Shown: positions 41,649 through 52,325 of the stretch, one piece after another
How the letters are laid out: every line of letters starts with the position of its first letter
Numbering within the stretch: position 1 is the first letter of the stretch
NCBI GenBank assembly: GCA_031826515.1
Contig: CP134536.1
Span: 260,001-324,000 of the forward strand
Length of the DNA: 64,000 nucleotides
Origin: Flavobacteriaceae bacterium HL-DH10
GTDB lineage: Bacteria; Bacteroidota; Bacteroidia; Flavobacteriales; Flavobacteriaceae
Direction of reading: 5' to 3'
Notes under the pieces: model-generated
Told to the model about the DNA's origin: nothing
Seen by the model: only the letters and a program-made list of their open reading frames with translations
Database searches by the model: none
Made by a program: the position numbers and the translations under genes

Positions 41649-44390
41649 TTGCTGTTGATGAAAAAAATAATAGCAGTTTTTCTTTTTATTAATGGCATAT
41701 TTTGTTTTGCACAAAAAGAAGCTTCTAATTGGTATTTTGGAAACAATGCTGGTATAACTTTCAACACAGATGGCAGTGTTACAGCACTAAACGATGGAAA
41801 ATTAAGCACCATAGAAGGTTGCACTTCTATATCAGATACCAATGGAAACTTATTATTCTATACTGATGGTATTACCGTTTACAATAAAAACCATACGGTA
41901 ATTGCAAATGGATTATATGGAGATCCTTCAAGTACACAATCGGCCATTATTGTTCCAAAACCAAATGATCCTAATATTTATTATATTTTCACTATTGATA
42001 CATCTACTGGTGACGACCCTGACTTTGGATTTAATTATTCTATAATAGACATCTCTTTAAATGGTGGTTTAGGTGATATTACATTAAAAAACAGTAACCT
42101 CCTTCAGGATAGCTCTGAAAAAATATCAGCAGTAGTAAAAGATTGTAAAACACAATCTATTTGGGTTATTACTTTTGCTAACCCTACTGGAGCTCCTACA
42201 AACATCTACAATACATTTCATGCCTTTGAAGTTAGTAACTCAGGTATAAACACAATACCTATTTCTTCTACATTTGCAGATATAAATATCGAGGATCAAA
42301 GAGGCTATTTAAAACTATCACCCGATGGCACTAAAATGGCTTGTGCTAATAGTAGAAGTGGTTTATATTTATATGATTTCGATGCCTCAACGGGGATTGT
42401 AAGTAACCAAACTAAATTAACTATAAGTGGAAGAAACACAAATCCCTATGGTATAGAGTTTTCTCCTAATAGTCAATTACTTTACATTCATGCGTCTAAC
42501 GATTTTTTTGATTTTGATAACCCTTCTAATAATAATATCCCTTCTAATCATACCTCATCATTGATACAATACAATTTACTTACATCTAACATTGGTGCTT
42601 CTGCAACTATTATTGATGATAGACAATTGTACAGAGGTGGTTTGCAACTAGGGCCAGATGGCAAAATATATAGAGCATTAAGCTCCACATATAATTCTGG
42701 CACTTCTTACCTAGGGGTAATTAAAGACCCTAATAATTTAGGTTTAGCATGCAATTATGTTCATAATGCTATCAACCTAGCTCCTAACTCTTCATCTCAA
42801 GGATTACCTCCATTTATAACGTCCTTTTTTTCTGAAAAAATTGATATTATAAATAATAATAGCAATATATTTTCAACATCTTTATCCTTATGTGAGGAAG
42901 AAACTTATACTCTAATCGCAGATGATATTAATGGAGCAACCTATATTTGGAAACGTAATGATGTCGTTTTACCGGAGGAAAGTGAGTTCTATTTAATAGT
43001 TTCTCAAGATGGATTGTATGAAGTCTTCATTGATCCAAACACTGGTGAATGTGACAAAAACCTTGAGGGACAAGCGAAAATAACATTTAACCCAAACCCC
43101 ATGGCTTATGATTATACTTTAATTCAATGTGATGAAGATGGTATTTTTGGCGGATTTACAAGATTTAATTTAAATGAAGCTACTGCTTATTTAACAAATA
43201 ATGTTACAGGTCTCTCTGTTAAATTCTACACAGATATTGCAAGAACAAATGAAATAACCAATACCATTTCTTATAATTATAATGCTGATAACCCAAAACC
43301 TATATACATAAAGGTTATTGATAATGTGACAAATTGTTTCGATGTATCTGAATTAACACTTGAACTTAACACGACCCAATTCAACAATTTTTCAGCAACA
43401 GCTTTATGTGATGAAATAAATTCTGAAGATGGAATAAACACATTTAATCTTAATGATATTACAACTGAAATACAATCTTTTAATAATATTGCATTCCCTA
43501 TCAATTATTACAGAAATTATGATGATGCATTATTAGAAGAAAATAATTTAGGAACTTCTTTTATTAACACCAATCATCCATATAAACAAACTATTTACGC
43601 ACGTATTGAAAATGATAATGATTGTTTCGGTATTAGTGAGGTATATTTAACTGTAAATAAATTACCTGAAATCGAAATTGAAGATTTAACTTATTATTGC
43701 TTAAACGACTTTCCTAAAGCCATCACGATAAATGCTGGAATTATAAACGATTCACCCAATAACTACACCTACAATTGGTCTACAGGTGAAAGCACCTATG
43801 ATATTGACATAAACGAAATAGGAACGTATTCCGTTATAGTAACAAATACTAATGGATGCTCAAAAAAGAGAACAATTATTGTTGAGCCTTCTAATACTGC
43901 ATCCATAGAAAACATAAACATCGTTGATGTTACTGAAAACAACACAATCACCATACTGGTCTCTGGAGAAGGTACTTACGAGTATAACTTAATTGATGAA
44001 AATAACACACGATCTAGACCGTATCAAGAAAGTAATATATTCGAAAATGTAGCTCCTGGAATATATACTGCTAATGTAATGGATATAAAAAATAATTGTG
44101 GCTCAATAAGCCAAAAAGTATCTGTAATAGGGTTCCCTAAAGTATTTACACCTAATGGTGATGGTTATAATGACACTTGGCAAGTTTATGGTATTTCTAA
44201 TATGTTTCAACCTAACTCTAAAATACTTATTTTTAATAGATTTGGTAAATTGATAAAAGAGTTAAATCCTTTAGGTGAAGGTTGGAATGGTACATTTAAT
44301 GGTAATATTTTACCTTCTGATGATTATTGGTTTTCTGTAAAATTACAAGATGGTAGAGTTTTTAAAAACCATTTCACTTTAAAACATTAA
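41649..44390 (+). CDS. Type IX-secreted protein with T9SS type B sorting domain (913 aa)
   Basis: Signal peptide (about 1-19, ending CFAQ). The N-terminal region from SNWYFGNNAGITFNTDG to about 390 repeats short segments such as LSPDGTKMACAN and FSPNSQLLYIH, as in WD40/PD40-like beta-propellers. Ig-like and repeat modules follow. The last 85 residues are the gliding-associated type B sorting domain (VFTPNGDGYNDTW, ILIFNRFGKLIKEL, GWNGTFNGN, DDYWFSVKLQDG). It should cross the outer membrane through the type IX system. It follows the ABC permease closely but is probably unrelated. Role: surface adhesion or display, inferred. Confidence 0.9.
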   Translation: MLLMKKIIAVFLFINGIFCFAQKEASNWYFGNNAGITFNTDGSVTALNDGKLSTIEGCTSISDTNGNLLFYTDGITVYNKNHTVIANGLYGDPSSTQSAIIVPKPNDPNIYYIFTIDTSTGDDPDFGFNYSIIDISLNGGLGDITLKNSNLLQDSSEKISAVVKDCKTQSIWVITFANPTGAPTNIYNTFHAFEVSNSGINTIPISSTFADINIEDQRGYLKLSPDGTKMACANSRSGLYLYDFDASTGIVSNQTKLTISGRNTNPYGIEFSPNSQLLYIHASNDFFDFDNPSNNNIPSNHTSSLIQYNLLTSNIGASATIIDDRQLYRGGLQLGPDGKIYRALSSTYNSGTSYLGVIKDPNNLGLACNYVHNAINLAPNSSSQGLPPFITSFFSEKIDIINNNSNIFSTSLSLCEEETYTLIADDINGATYIWKRNDVVLPEESEFYLIVSQDGLYEVFIDPNTGECDKNLEGQAKITFNPNPMAYDYTLIQCDEDGIFGGFTRFNLNEATAYLTNNVTGLSVKFYTDIARTNEITNTISYNYNADNPKPIYIKVIDNVTNCFDVSELTLELNTTQFNNFSATALCDEINSEDGINTFNLNDITTEIQSFNNIAFPINYYRNYDDALLEENNLGTSFINTNHPYKQTIYARIENDNDCFGISEVYLTVNKLPEIEIEDLTYYCLNDFPKAITINAGIINDSPNNYTYNWSTGESTYDIDINEIGTYSVIVTNTNGCSKKRTIIVEPSNTASIENINIVDVTENNTITILVSGEGTYEYNLIDENNTRSRPYQESNIFENVAPGIYTANVMDIKNNCGSISQKVSVIGFPKVFTPNGDGYNDTWQVYGISNMFQPNSKILIFNRFGKLIKELNPLGEGWNGTFNGNILPSDDYWFSVKLQDGRVFKNHFTLKH

Positions 44391-44519
44391 ACATAAAACG
44401 GTGTACAAGCATCAAGGTAATGCGTTTTACCGTTGTTTCCTTGCATTTCGTCTAAATTATGTCTAATTTTCGCAACTTATTAAAGTTAACTAATAATTGT
44501 TTTACCCAAATAGAACAAC

Positions 44520-47500
44520 ATGAATAAATGCCTACATACATATTTCTTTTTAGTTATATTTTGTTGTAGCTTTTCTTTAGTGTTTTCTCAAAAAATAACT
44601 GTAGACAATTCAGCGAACTTAGAACAACTTATTCAAGATAACCTTGAAAAAGGTTGTGTTTCAATTACAAATATAACTTCATCTATAAATGGAAGTAGTT
44701 ATGGTTTTTCAAGTTATGCTCAATTTAATAGAGGCAATTCTAACTTTCCGTTTCAAAGTGGTATAATGATGACTACTGGTAATGCTTTATCTGCTGGAAA
44801 TTCAACAATTACACCAACACTTAGTGATGGTCCAACAAATTGGGGATCAGACTCAGATCTAGAAGCTGCATTAGGAGTTAATAACACATATAATACAACC
44901 GTTATAGAGTTTGATTTTGTATCAACTTCTAATCAATTACAGTTTAATTATTTATTAGCCTCAGAAGAATATGAAAGTGTAAATTCTTGTCAATTTTCTG
45001 ATGGTTTTGCATTTTTAATAAAACCAACAGGAAGTGGTTCTGCTTATGATAATATAGCCGTAATTCCAAATACGACAACACCAGTAAACACAGGAAATAT
45101 CCACCCACAAATAGGTTCCAATTGCCCAGCAATAAATGAACAATATTTTGAGGGCTATAACCTTGGAGACACAAATTATGAAGGGAGAACAACCGTATTA
45201 ACAGCATCAACCGCTATAGTACCATATGCACAATACCATATTAAATTGGTTATCGCCGATCAATCTGATGAAACTTTTGATTCTGCCGTTTTTATTGAAG
45301 CTGATAGTTTCAAAATTTTAGATTTAGGTGATGATATTTCTACTTGTTCTGGGGCTGCTTTATTAAATGCTGATATTCAAAATCCATCAGCTACTTACAG
45401 GTGGTTTTTAAACAATAATGAAATTGATGGACAAACAAACTCAACACTTAATGCGATTCAAAGTGGCACTTACAGCGTTGAAGTTACCGTACCACTTAAT
45501 GATAGTGCATGTGTAGAAGAAGATGACATTATAGTTGTACTAAATACCGAAGAAAACATCAGTCCCATATCAGATTATGAGATGTGTGATGATGTTTCAA
45601 ATGGCGTTGGTGTAGAAAGCTTCGACCTTTCTCTTAAAGATTCAGAAATCATAACTAACATTCAAAACATACCGTTTACTAATTATACTTTCTCCTACCA
45701 CTTATCTGATGCTGATGCTAGAAATAATAACGGCATTACTACAATAGAAAACACCATAAGTCCACAACCTATTATTGTTCGTATTGAAGATACAGATACA
45801 GGGTGTTTAGGATTTACACGTTTTAATTTAATAGTAAACCCTATTCCTAATATAACACCACCAACAACACTTAATGTTTGTGATAGTGATGAAAATCCAG
45901 ATGGTTATTCAATCATAGATTTAACAGAAAAGGACGACGAAATAACAGGTGGACAAAATAATTTGATAGTAACTTATTATTCCAATCCAGATGATGCTGA
46001 TATTGGTAGTGGCGATAATCAAATAATCACCTATACAAATAGTACGACCCCATCAGATACAGTTTTTGTTAGAGTTTATGATACTCAAACAGGTTGTTAC
46101 AACACTACAACTTTAGATATCAACATGGACATAAGTCCTATCGTTAATACAGATACTCAATATATTGATGCCTGTGATCACGACCCCATAGATGGCTTTG
46201 CTACATTTGATTTAACAGAAGTTCTTGCTGATATTATAGGAACGTTAACAGGTGTTACACCTTCTTTTCACGAAACTTATTTGGATGCTGAATCTGGAAG
46301 TAATCCAATTGCTGATGCTACAAATTATAATAACATTCAACAAAATCTCCAAGAGGTTTATGTTAGAATTGAAGACGATAATACAAGATGTTATAGAATT
46401 GTCCCCATAGAAATTCATACAAATTTATTACTTACAGGAACATCAGTAGAAGATTTTGCCTTGTGTGATACCGAAGGTAGTGGTGGAATTATCGGCTTTC
46501 CTTTAAACACAGTTCAATCATTTATAGCGAATGGCTTACCTAACATTAAGGTTACGTTTTATGATTCTGAAGATGATAGAGATAATAGTAATAACCCCAT
46601 ACCCAAGGGTGTCCTTTTTGAAGTTAGTGCTACAAGCCCTAAAACACTATATATAAGAATAGATAATGGTGATTGCAATGAAGTAGCTGAAATTCGACTT
46701 ATTGTAAATCCTATTTTATTATTTGAGCCGACAGCTCCTATTACTTATTGTGATAATGACGATGATGTTACAGATGGGAGCGTAAGTGTAGACTTATCCT
46801 ATTTTGATGATATAGTAACTGGAGGAAACACAGACTTTACTACTAGATATTTTCTACAACAAGATGACACAAATAATGATGCACTCGCACTCCCTCCTTT
46901 TCATACAGTTACTGGAACAGAAACTATATATGTTCGGATTGAAAATGTAGATACAGGTTGTAAAACTGTTTCTAATTTTGATATTGAAATCATTCAAGCT
47001 CCAGAAACAACAAACCCGGATCCTATTATTATATGTGATAATGATCAGGATGGTTTTTCCATAATCAATTTAAATGATGTTATTACAAAAGTTGTTACAG
47101 ATCCAACGCAGTTTAATATAGATTTCTATACGTCTTTAGATGATGCTGATGCTGGTAACAATCCCATTCCTGTTTCAGAAAGAGACACTTATAATTCTAA
47201 TACACAAACTATTTATATTAAAGTAGAAAATACTACTTGTTATAAAATTACACCATTAGAGGTTATAATTAATACCACACCTGTTTTTCCTATTATTGAA
47301 CCGCTTCAAGTTTGTGAAGACGACAATGACCAAATTGAAGCTTTTATATTATCTGATAAAGATGCTGAAATTTTAAACGGACAAATTGGAAAAGAAGTGT
47401 ATTACTTTGAAAAGGAAACTGATGCTTTAACAGGAAATACAGCCAATGCTATCGACAAATACAATGACTTTTTTAATACATCTCCAACCCAAACCATATA

Positions 47501-49439
47501 CGTACGTGTTGAAAATATAACGGCCCCTGATTGTTATGGAACTGATGCATTCACCATTAGAGTATCATCAAACCCGATATACAATACTGCTTTTGAAGAT
47601 TATTTCCAATGTGATGATGAAAGTAATGATGAAAAGCATCTGTTTGATTTAAATGAAAAAATTACTGAGATAAAGCAAGGAGCACCAAATCCAGATGATT
47701 TAGAAATCTCTTTTCATTTATTTGATGATGATGCTCAATTTGGGAACTTGCCTGTGTCGCTTCAATATACTAACATAAGTAATCCACAAAAACTATATGT
47801 AAGGATTAAAAGCACAAACACCCAATGTATTGTGGTAGATGAATTTGATATTAAGATCATTCCCGCACCAAACCTTACAGATGCCAGTCCATTTAGAGTT
47901 TGCGATAATGATTCAAATCGCTATGACGGCGTGACTGAATTTAATCTAGATGATGCAGATTACCAAAATTTAGATAGAATACAAACAGGCGTTGTGGTTC
48001 ATTATTTCGAAAACTTTGATGATATTAATCAAGATGATGCTTTAGATAATAGTCTTGCAATTGCAAATCCCACAAACTACATTTCTAACACCAAAACAGT
48101 GTATATAAAAGTAACGAATACTTTAACAGAATGTTTTACAATAATACCTTTGGATCTGGTTGTAGAATCGCCACCAGTTATTAACAACATAGGCACTATT
48201 CTTATATGCGACAATGACACTAATACTTATGATTTATTACAAGTAAATTATATGCTTTTAACAGACCCAAGTACTGCCAGCATATCGTATTATAATTCTA
48301 TAGATGATGCAAAAGATGATAATGCGACTCCAATAGGGAACATCTTTAATTACACATCAAGTATTCACACCATTTTTGTAAGGCTTGAAAACACCGATTT
48401 CAATTGCTTTGTCACCACATCATTCAACTTACAAATAAACCCCAATCCTATAGCCTATACGCCTGAAGATTTAACGGAATGTGATGATGATTATGATGGT
48501 GTTTTTGAATTTGATTTGTCACAAAATGATGATGACATAGTAGGAACTCAAAACCCAACACTATTTACAGTTACTTACTATACCGATTTAACAAAAGCCG
48601 AGGCAGGAATAGCCGAAATTAATTATTCGCATCCAGCGATTAATGGCGATATCATATTTGCCAGAATAGAAAACAAAGACACACGTTGTTATGATATTAC
48701 ACAATTCACGGTTTTTGTAAATCCATTACCGGCTATATATATAAATGACGTTATACCTCTATGCGTTAATAACTTACCATTGATTATAGATGCCCAAACA
48801 GAAAACCCTGCCGATACGTATTTGTGGTCTACTGGAGAAACCACACCTCAAATAGAATTGGATCTTGGAGATATTGGAAATTACTGGGTAACTGTAACAA
48901 GAGCTTATACCAACGCTCCTAGTTGTGAGTATACAAAATCGTTTTCAGTAATTGAATCGGCTATTGCAGATATAAACTTTACAACAACTGTAGATTTTGC
49001 TGAGCCAAATAAAATAACCATTGATGCAAGCGGAATTGGCGATTATGTTTATATTTTAGATAATGGTGAACCTCAAGTTTCTAATGTTTTTGAAAATGTA
49101 ACGCTTGGTCCACATACTGTTACAGTTAGAGATTTAAATGGTTGTGAAGATATTTCTCAAGAAGTAACTGTTTTCGACATACCAAAATTTGTAACTCCTA
49201 ATAATGATGGGTACTTTGACACTTGGCATGTTGTTGACCATAATCAATTACCAGGAACCATCGTTTATATTTACGACAGATATGGTAAACTTATAAAAAC
49301 CTTACCACACACATCCATTGGTTGGGATGGCACATATAATGGCTATAACATGCCAGCAGATGACTATTGGTTTGTAGCAAACATTATTCAACAAGGTAAT
49401 GCTTTTACAATAAAAGGACACTTCGCTTTAAAAAGATAA
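44520..49439 (+). CDS. Giant type IX-secreted repeat protein, choice-of-anchor L and T9SS type B domain (1639 aa)
   Basis: Signal peptide (about 1-24). A choice-of-anchor L domain (about 50-265) with FSSYAQFNRGNS, VIEFDFVSTSNQLQFNYLLASEEY and IKLVIADQSDETFDSAVFIEADSF. From about 330 to 1440 come roughly eleven repeats of 85-100 residues. Each opens with a Cys-Asp-rich CDxDxxxDG, contains FDL and a tyrosine/asparagine segment, and ends with (Y/F)VRIE...C(Y/F)xIxxFxIxVNPxP. Then an Ig-like segment (YLWSTGETTPQIEL) and the type B sorting domain (FVTPNNDGYFDTW, YIYDRYGKLIKTL, DDYWFVANI). A surface or matrix adhesin is likely. Confidence 0.92.
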   Translation: MNKCLHTYFFLVIFCCSFSLVFSQKITVDNSANLEQLIQDNLEKGCVSITNITSSINGSSYGFSSYAQFNRGNSNFPFQSGIMMTTGNALSAGNSTITPTLSDGPTNWGSDSDLEAALGVNNTYNTTVIEFDFVSTSNQLQFNYLLASEEYESVNSCQFSDGFAFLIKPTGSGSAYDNIAVIPNTTTPVNTGNIHPQIGSNCPAINEQYFEGYNLGDTNYEGRTTVLTASTAIVPYAQYHIKLVIADQSDETFDSAVFIEADSFKILDLGDDISTCSGAALLNADIQNPSATYRWFLNNNEIDGQTNSTLNAIQSGTYSVEVTVPLNDSACVEEDDIIVVLNTEENISPISDYEMCDDVSNGVGVESFDLSLKDSEIITNIQNIPFTNYTFSYHLSDADARNNNGITTIENTISPQPIIVRIEDTDTGCLGFTRFNLIVNPIPNITPPTTLNVCDSDENPDGYSIIDLTEKDDEITGGQNNLIVTYYSNPDDADIGSGDNQIITYTNSTTPSDTVFVRVYDTQTGCYNTTTLDINMDISPIVNTDTQYIDACDHDPIDGFATFDLTEVLADIIGTLTGVTPSFHETYLDAESGSNPIADATNYNNIQQNLQEVYVRIEDDNTRCYRIVPIEIHTNLLLTGTSVEDFALCDTEGSGGIIGFPLNTVQSFIANGLPNIKVTFYDSEDDRDNSNNPIPKGVLFEVSATSPKTLYIRIDNGDCNEVAEIRLIVNPILLFEPTAPITYCDNDDDVTDGSVSVDLSYFDDIVTGGNTDFTTRYFLQQDDTNNDALALPPFHTVTGTETIYVRIENVDTGCKTVSNFDIEIIQAPETTNPDPIIICDNDQDGFSIINLNDVITKVVTDPTQFNIDFYTSLDDADAGNNPIPVSERDTYNSNTQTIYIKVENTTCYKITPLEVIINTTPVFPIIEPLQVCEDDNDQIEAFILSDKDAEILNGQIGKEVYYFEKETDALTGNTANAIDKYNDFFNTSPTQTIYVRVENITAPDCYGTDAFTIRVSSNPIYNTAFEDYFQCDDESNDEKHLFDLNEKITEIKQGAPNPDDLEISFHLFDDDAQFGNLPVSLQYTNISNPQKLYVRIKSTNTQCIVVDEFDIKIIPAPNLTDASPFRVCDNDSNRYDGVTEFNLDDADYQNLDRIQTGVVVHYFENFDDINQDDALDNSLAIANPTNYISNTKTVYIKVTNTLTECFTIIPLDLVVESPPVINNIGTILICDNDTNTYDLLQVNYMLLTDPSTASISYYNSIDDAKDDNATPIGNIFNYTSSIHTIFVRLENTDFNCFVTTSFNLQINPNPIAYTPEDLTECDDDYDGVFEFDLSQNDDDIVGTQNPTLFTVTYYTDLTKAEAGIAEINYSHPAINGDIIFARIENKDTRCYDITQFTVFVNPLPAIYINDVIPLCVNNLPLIIDAQTENPADTYLWSTGETTPQIELDLGDIGNYWVTVTRAYTNAPSCEYTKSFSVIESAIADINFTTTVDFAEPNKITIDASGIGDYVYILDNGEPQVSNVFENVTLGPHTVTVRDLNGCEDISQEVTVFDIPKFVTPNNDGYFDTWHVVDHNQLPGTIVYIYDRYGKLIKTLPHTSIGWDGTYNGYNMPADDYWFVANIIQQGNAFTIKGHFALKR

Positions 49440-49466
49440 CCCATATATTTTGTTTAATTTTGCAAT

Positions 49467-51470
49467 ATGCAATTCAAAATTGAATCCGAATTTAGTCCTA
49501 CGGGCGATCAACCGCAAGCTATAAAAAAGCTTGTTGCTGGTATTGAATCCAATGAAACCTACCAAACCCTGTTAGGGGTTACAGGTTCTGGAAAAACCTT
49601 TACAATAGCAAATGTTATTGAAGAAGTACAACGCCCTACTTTAGTTCTAGCTCATAACAAAACGCTGGCAGCTCAGTTATATTCAGAATTTAAACAGTTT
49701 TTCCCTAATAATGCTGTAGAATATTTTGTATCCTATTATGATTATTACCAACCCGAAGCATACATTCCTGTTTCAGGTGTTTATATTGAAAAAGATTTAT
49801 CTATAAATGAAGAAATAGAAAAAATGCGTCTAAGCGCAACTTCTTCTTTACTATCAGGACGTAGAGATGTTTTAGTTATTGCCTCTGTTTCTTGTATTTA
49901 TGGTATAGGAAATCCTGTGGAATTTCAAAAAAATGTGGTTAAGCTAAAACGCGATCAAGAAATTTCAAGAACAAAATTATTACATCAACTCGTGCAAAGT
50001 TTATATTCTAGAACCGAAGCCGATTTTAAACATGGGAATTTCAGAATAAAAGGCGACACGGTCGATATTTTTCCTAGTTATGCAGATGATGCCTTTAGAA
50101 TCCACTTTTTTGGAGATGAAATAGAAGACATAGAATCCTTTAATATTCAAACCAACCAAGTCATTGAAAAATATGACCAACTTACTATCTATCCTGCAAA
50201 CATGTTTGTTACTTCTCCTGATGTATTACAGGGTGCAATTAAAAATATTCAAGACGATTTAGTAAAACAACACGATTACTTCAAAGAGATTGGTAAGCAT
50301 CTTGAAGCAAAACGTCTTAAAGAGCGAACCGAATTCGATTTAGAAATGATTAGAGAATTAGGATACTGCTCTGGTATAGAAAATTATTCGCGCTACCTAG
50401 ATGGCAGAGAACCTGGTACGCGACCGTTCTGTTTATTAGATTATTTTCCCGACGATTATTTAATGGTTGTAGATGAAAGTCACGTAACCATTTCTCAAGT
50501 ACATGCTATGTATGGAGGTGATCGAAGCAGAAAAGAAAACCTAGTTGAATATGGTTTTAGACTTCCAGCAGCAATGGACAACAGACCACTAAAATTTGAA
50601 GAATTTGAAGCTATACAAAATCAAGTGATTTATGTAAGTGCCACACCAGCAGATTACGAATTACAAAAAACAGATGGTGTATATGTAGAGCAAGTTATTC
50701 GTCCTACAGGGTTGTTAGATCCTATTATTGAAATTCGCCCAAGTTTAAACCAGATTGATGATTTAATTGAAGAAATCCAGCAACGTGTTGAAAAAGACGA
50801 AAGAACACTTGTAACAACACTTACTAAGCGTATGGCTGAAGAACTGACTAAATATTTAGACAGAATTCAAATTCGTTGTCGTTACATACACAGCGATGTT
50901 GACACTCTAGAACGCGTTGAAATTATGCAAGATTTGCGTAAAGGTTTGTTTGATGTTTTAGTAGGTGTTAATTTATTACGTGAAGGTTTAGATTTACCCG
51001 AAGTATCTCTAGTTGCTATTTTAGATGCTGATAAAGAAGGTTTTTTACGTTCGGCACGTTCACTAACACAAACTGTTGGTAGAGCTGCTAGAAACCTTAA
51101 TGGAAAAGCCATAATGTATGCTGACAAAATAACAAGAAGCATGCAAAAAACGATTGATGAAACTGAATACAGACGCGAAAAACAAATTGCTTATAATACG
51201 AAACACAATTTAAAACCTAAAGCCTTAAATAAAAGCTTAGATAATGCTTTAACTAAAAACTCGGTAAGCACATATAGTTATGAATTGGAAGCCTTAAAAG
51301 CTGCAGAACCAGAAAGCGAATACTTAAGTAAACCTGATTTAGAAAAGAAAATTAAAGAAAAACGTAAACTTATGGAAGCAGCTGCAAAAGCCTTAGATTT
51401 TATTATAGCTGCAAAACTAAGGGATGAAATTAAAAGCTATCAACAAAAACTAGAAAAGCTAAAAGTATAA
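49467..51470 (+). CDS. uvrB: UvrABC system protein B (excinuclease subunit B)
   Basis: Damage-verifying helicase-like subunit of nucleotide excision repair. 667 aa: Walker A GVTGSGKTFT, the beta-hairpin region YYDYYQPEAYIP, the DExx-box VVDESH, helicase motif QTVGRAARN, and the C-terminal UvrC-binding UVR domain (about 625-660, LEKKIKEKRKLMEAAAKALD). The last codons and the TAA form part of a 22-bp terminator stem and loop. A TAATTTTG -7-like element lies only four bases before the ATG, so the leader may be very short. Confidence 0.97.
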   Translation: MQFKIESEFSPTGDQPQAIKKLVAGIESNETYQTLLGVTGSGKTFTIANVIEEVQRPTLVLAHNKTLAAQLYSEFKQFFPNNAVEYFVSYYDYYQPEAYIPVSGVYIEKDLSINEEIEKMRLSATSSLLSGRRDVLVIASVSCIYGIGNPVEFQKNVVKLKRDQEISRTKLLHQLVQSLYSRTEADFKHGNFRIKGDTVDIFPSYADDAFRIHFFGDEIEDIESFNIQTNQVIEKYDQLTIYPANMFVTSPDVLQGAIKNIQDDLVKQHDYFKEIGKHLEAKRLKERTEFDLEMIRELGYCSGIENYSRYLDGREPGTRPFCLLDYFPDDYLMVVDESHVTISQVHAMYGGDRSRKENLVEYGFRLPAAMDNRPLKFEEFEAIQNQVIYVSATPADYELQKTDGVYVEQVIRPTGLLDPIIEIRPSLNQIDDLIEEIQQRVEKDERTLVTTLTKRMAEELTKYLDRIQIRCRYIHSDVDTLERVEIMQDLRKGLFDVLVGVNLLREGLDLPEVSLVAILDADKEGFLRSARSLTQTVGRAARNLNGKAIMYADKITRSMQKTIDETEYRREKQIAYNTKHNLKPKALNKSLDNALTKNSVSTYSYELEALKAAEPESEYLSKPDLEKKIKEKRKLMEAAAKALDFIIAAKLRDEIKSYQQKLEKLKV

Positions 51471-51492
51471 ACTTTTAGCTTTTCTAGTTTTT
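51445..51492 (+). terminator. Terminator overlapping the end of uvrB
   Basis: A perfect 22-bp stem (left arm 51445-51466, right arm 51471-51492) around a four-base loop ATAA. The stop TAA of uvrB forms the last three loop bases, and the left arm encodes the final seven residues. A T-run closes the right arm. Confidence 0.9.
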
Positions 51493-51541
51493 CCTTAAAA
51501 AAGGGTAAACAACACTTCAAAATTGATCCTAGCAGTAGTTT

Positions 51542-51955
51542 TTAATTATATTGAGTTTTAAATATATCTATCAATACATCTGGTGGCACTATTTTATTTG
51601 GAAAACTTTCCATTAAGTATAAGACCTTGGTTATAGACTCATGACTCAGTCCCATACGCAAACCAAAATTGTATAACTTTATAACACCTGCAGAATTATT
51701 TTCTTCTCCAAATTCTTGTTCTATATTCATTAATAATACTAATCTATGAAATTGAACAATACGCTCACTATGAGATTTTAAATGTGTATATGTAACAGGA
51801 TGCTCTATTAAATAATCAAAATCTTCACGTGTTATTTCTAATTGTTTAGCAACACCTAACAAAAAATTATACTCTATATTCCTTATATCTTTATCGTACT
51901 TCGCAAAGGCTATCATTTCAGATAAAAGACTTAATTTTTCTACTCTATTAACCAT
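51542..51955 (-). CDS. TerB-like small protein
   Basis: 137 aa, all-helical, cytoplasmic. It begins MVNRVEKLSLLSEMIAFAKYDKDIRNIEYNFLLGVAKQL, the pattern of TerB-like domains (a helix bundle with conserved acidic residues near the N-terminus). Neighbouring uvrB probably led to frequent mislabelling of such genes as excinuclease B; no excinuclease sequence is present. Function unknown. Convergent with uvrB, separated by the terminator at 51445. Confidence 0.72.
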   Translation of the reverse strand: MVNRVEKLSLLSEMIAFAKYDKDIRNIEYNFLLGVAKQLEITREDFDYLIEHPVTYTHLKSHSERIVQFHRLVLLMNIEQEFGEENNSAGVIKLYNFGLRMGLSHESITKVLYLMESFPNKIVPPDVLIDIFKTQYN

Positions 51956-52232
51956 TCTATTGAGGGATTAAATAATTACAATATAAAGTTACATACAAAA
52001 GACATTTAATAATCGTAGATATAATGTAACTTATCGAAAAATGGATAGTATTTTATCGTCATTTTTATTTACTTTATCAATAACACTTATTTTTTCAACT
52101 AATAAAATTGCATTTCATCATTTTTTATACTTTAAAAAAAAACAACCATTTTTACGTAAACAACTAATTACAAGCGAGTTATAATCTAATTATTTAATTA
52201 AAAGTACTATAAATCAAAACCAATAATTAAGG
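51956..52232. other. AT-rich intergenic region
   Basis: No gene found. A and T runs (for example near 52130) dominate. The stretch separates two divergent genes and presumably carries the promoter of the TerB-like gene, which I could not place with confidence. Confidence 0.45.
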
Positions 52233-52265
52233 TATATTTGCATAAGTTTCTAAAACGCTAGAAAC
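52233..52265 (+). promoter_or_regulatory. -7 element and 5' hairpin of the DUF1456 gene
   Basis: TATATTTG at 52233-52240 is followed six bases later by GTTTCTA-AAACGC-TAGAAAC (52246-52265), a 7-bp hairpin at the expected 5' end of the transcript, about 60 bases before the chosen start codon. Such a hairpin could protect the message. Confidence 0.5.
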
Positions 52266-52325
52266 ATATATGCTTTAAATTAAATCGACAAAATGCAGTC
52301 GTTTAAAAAGCTAAAATATATAGAT

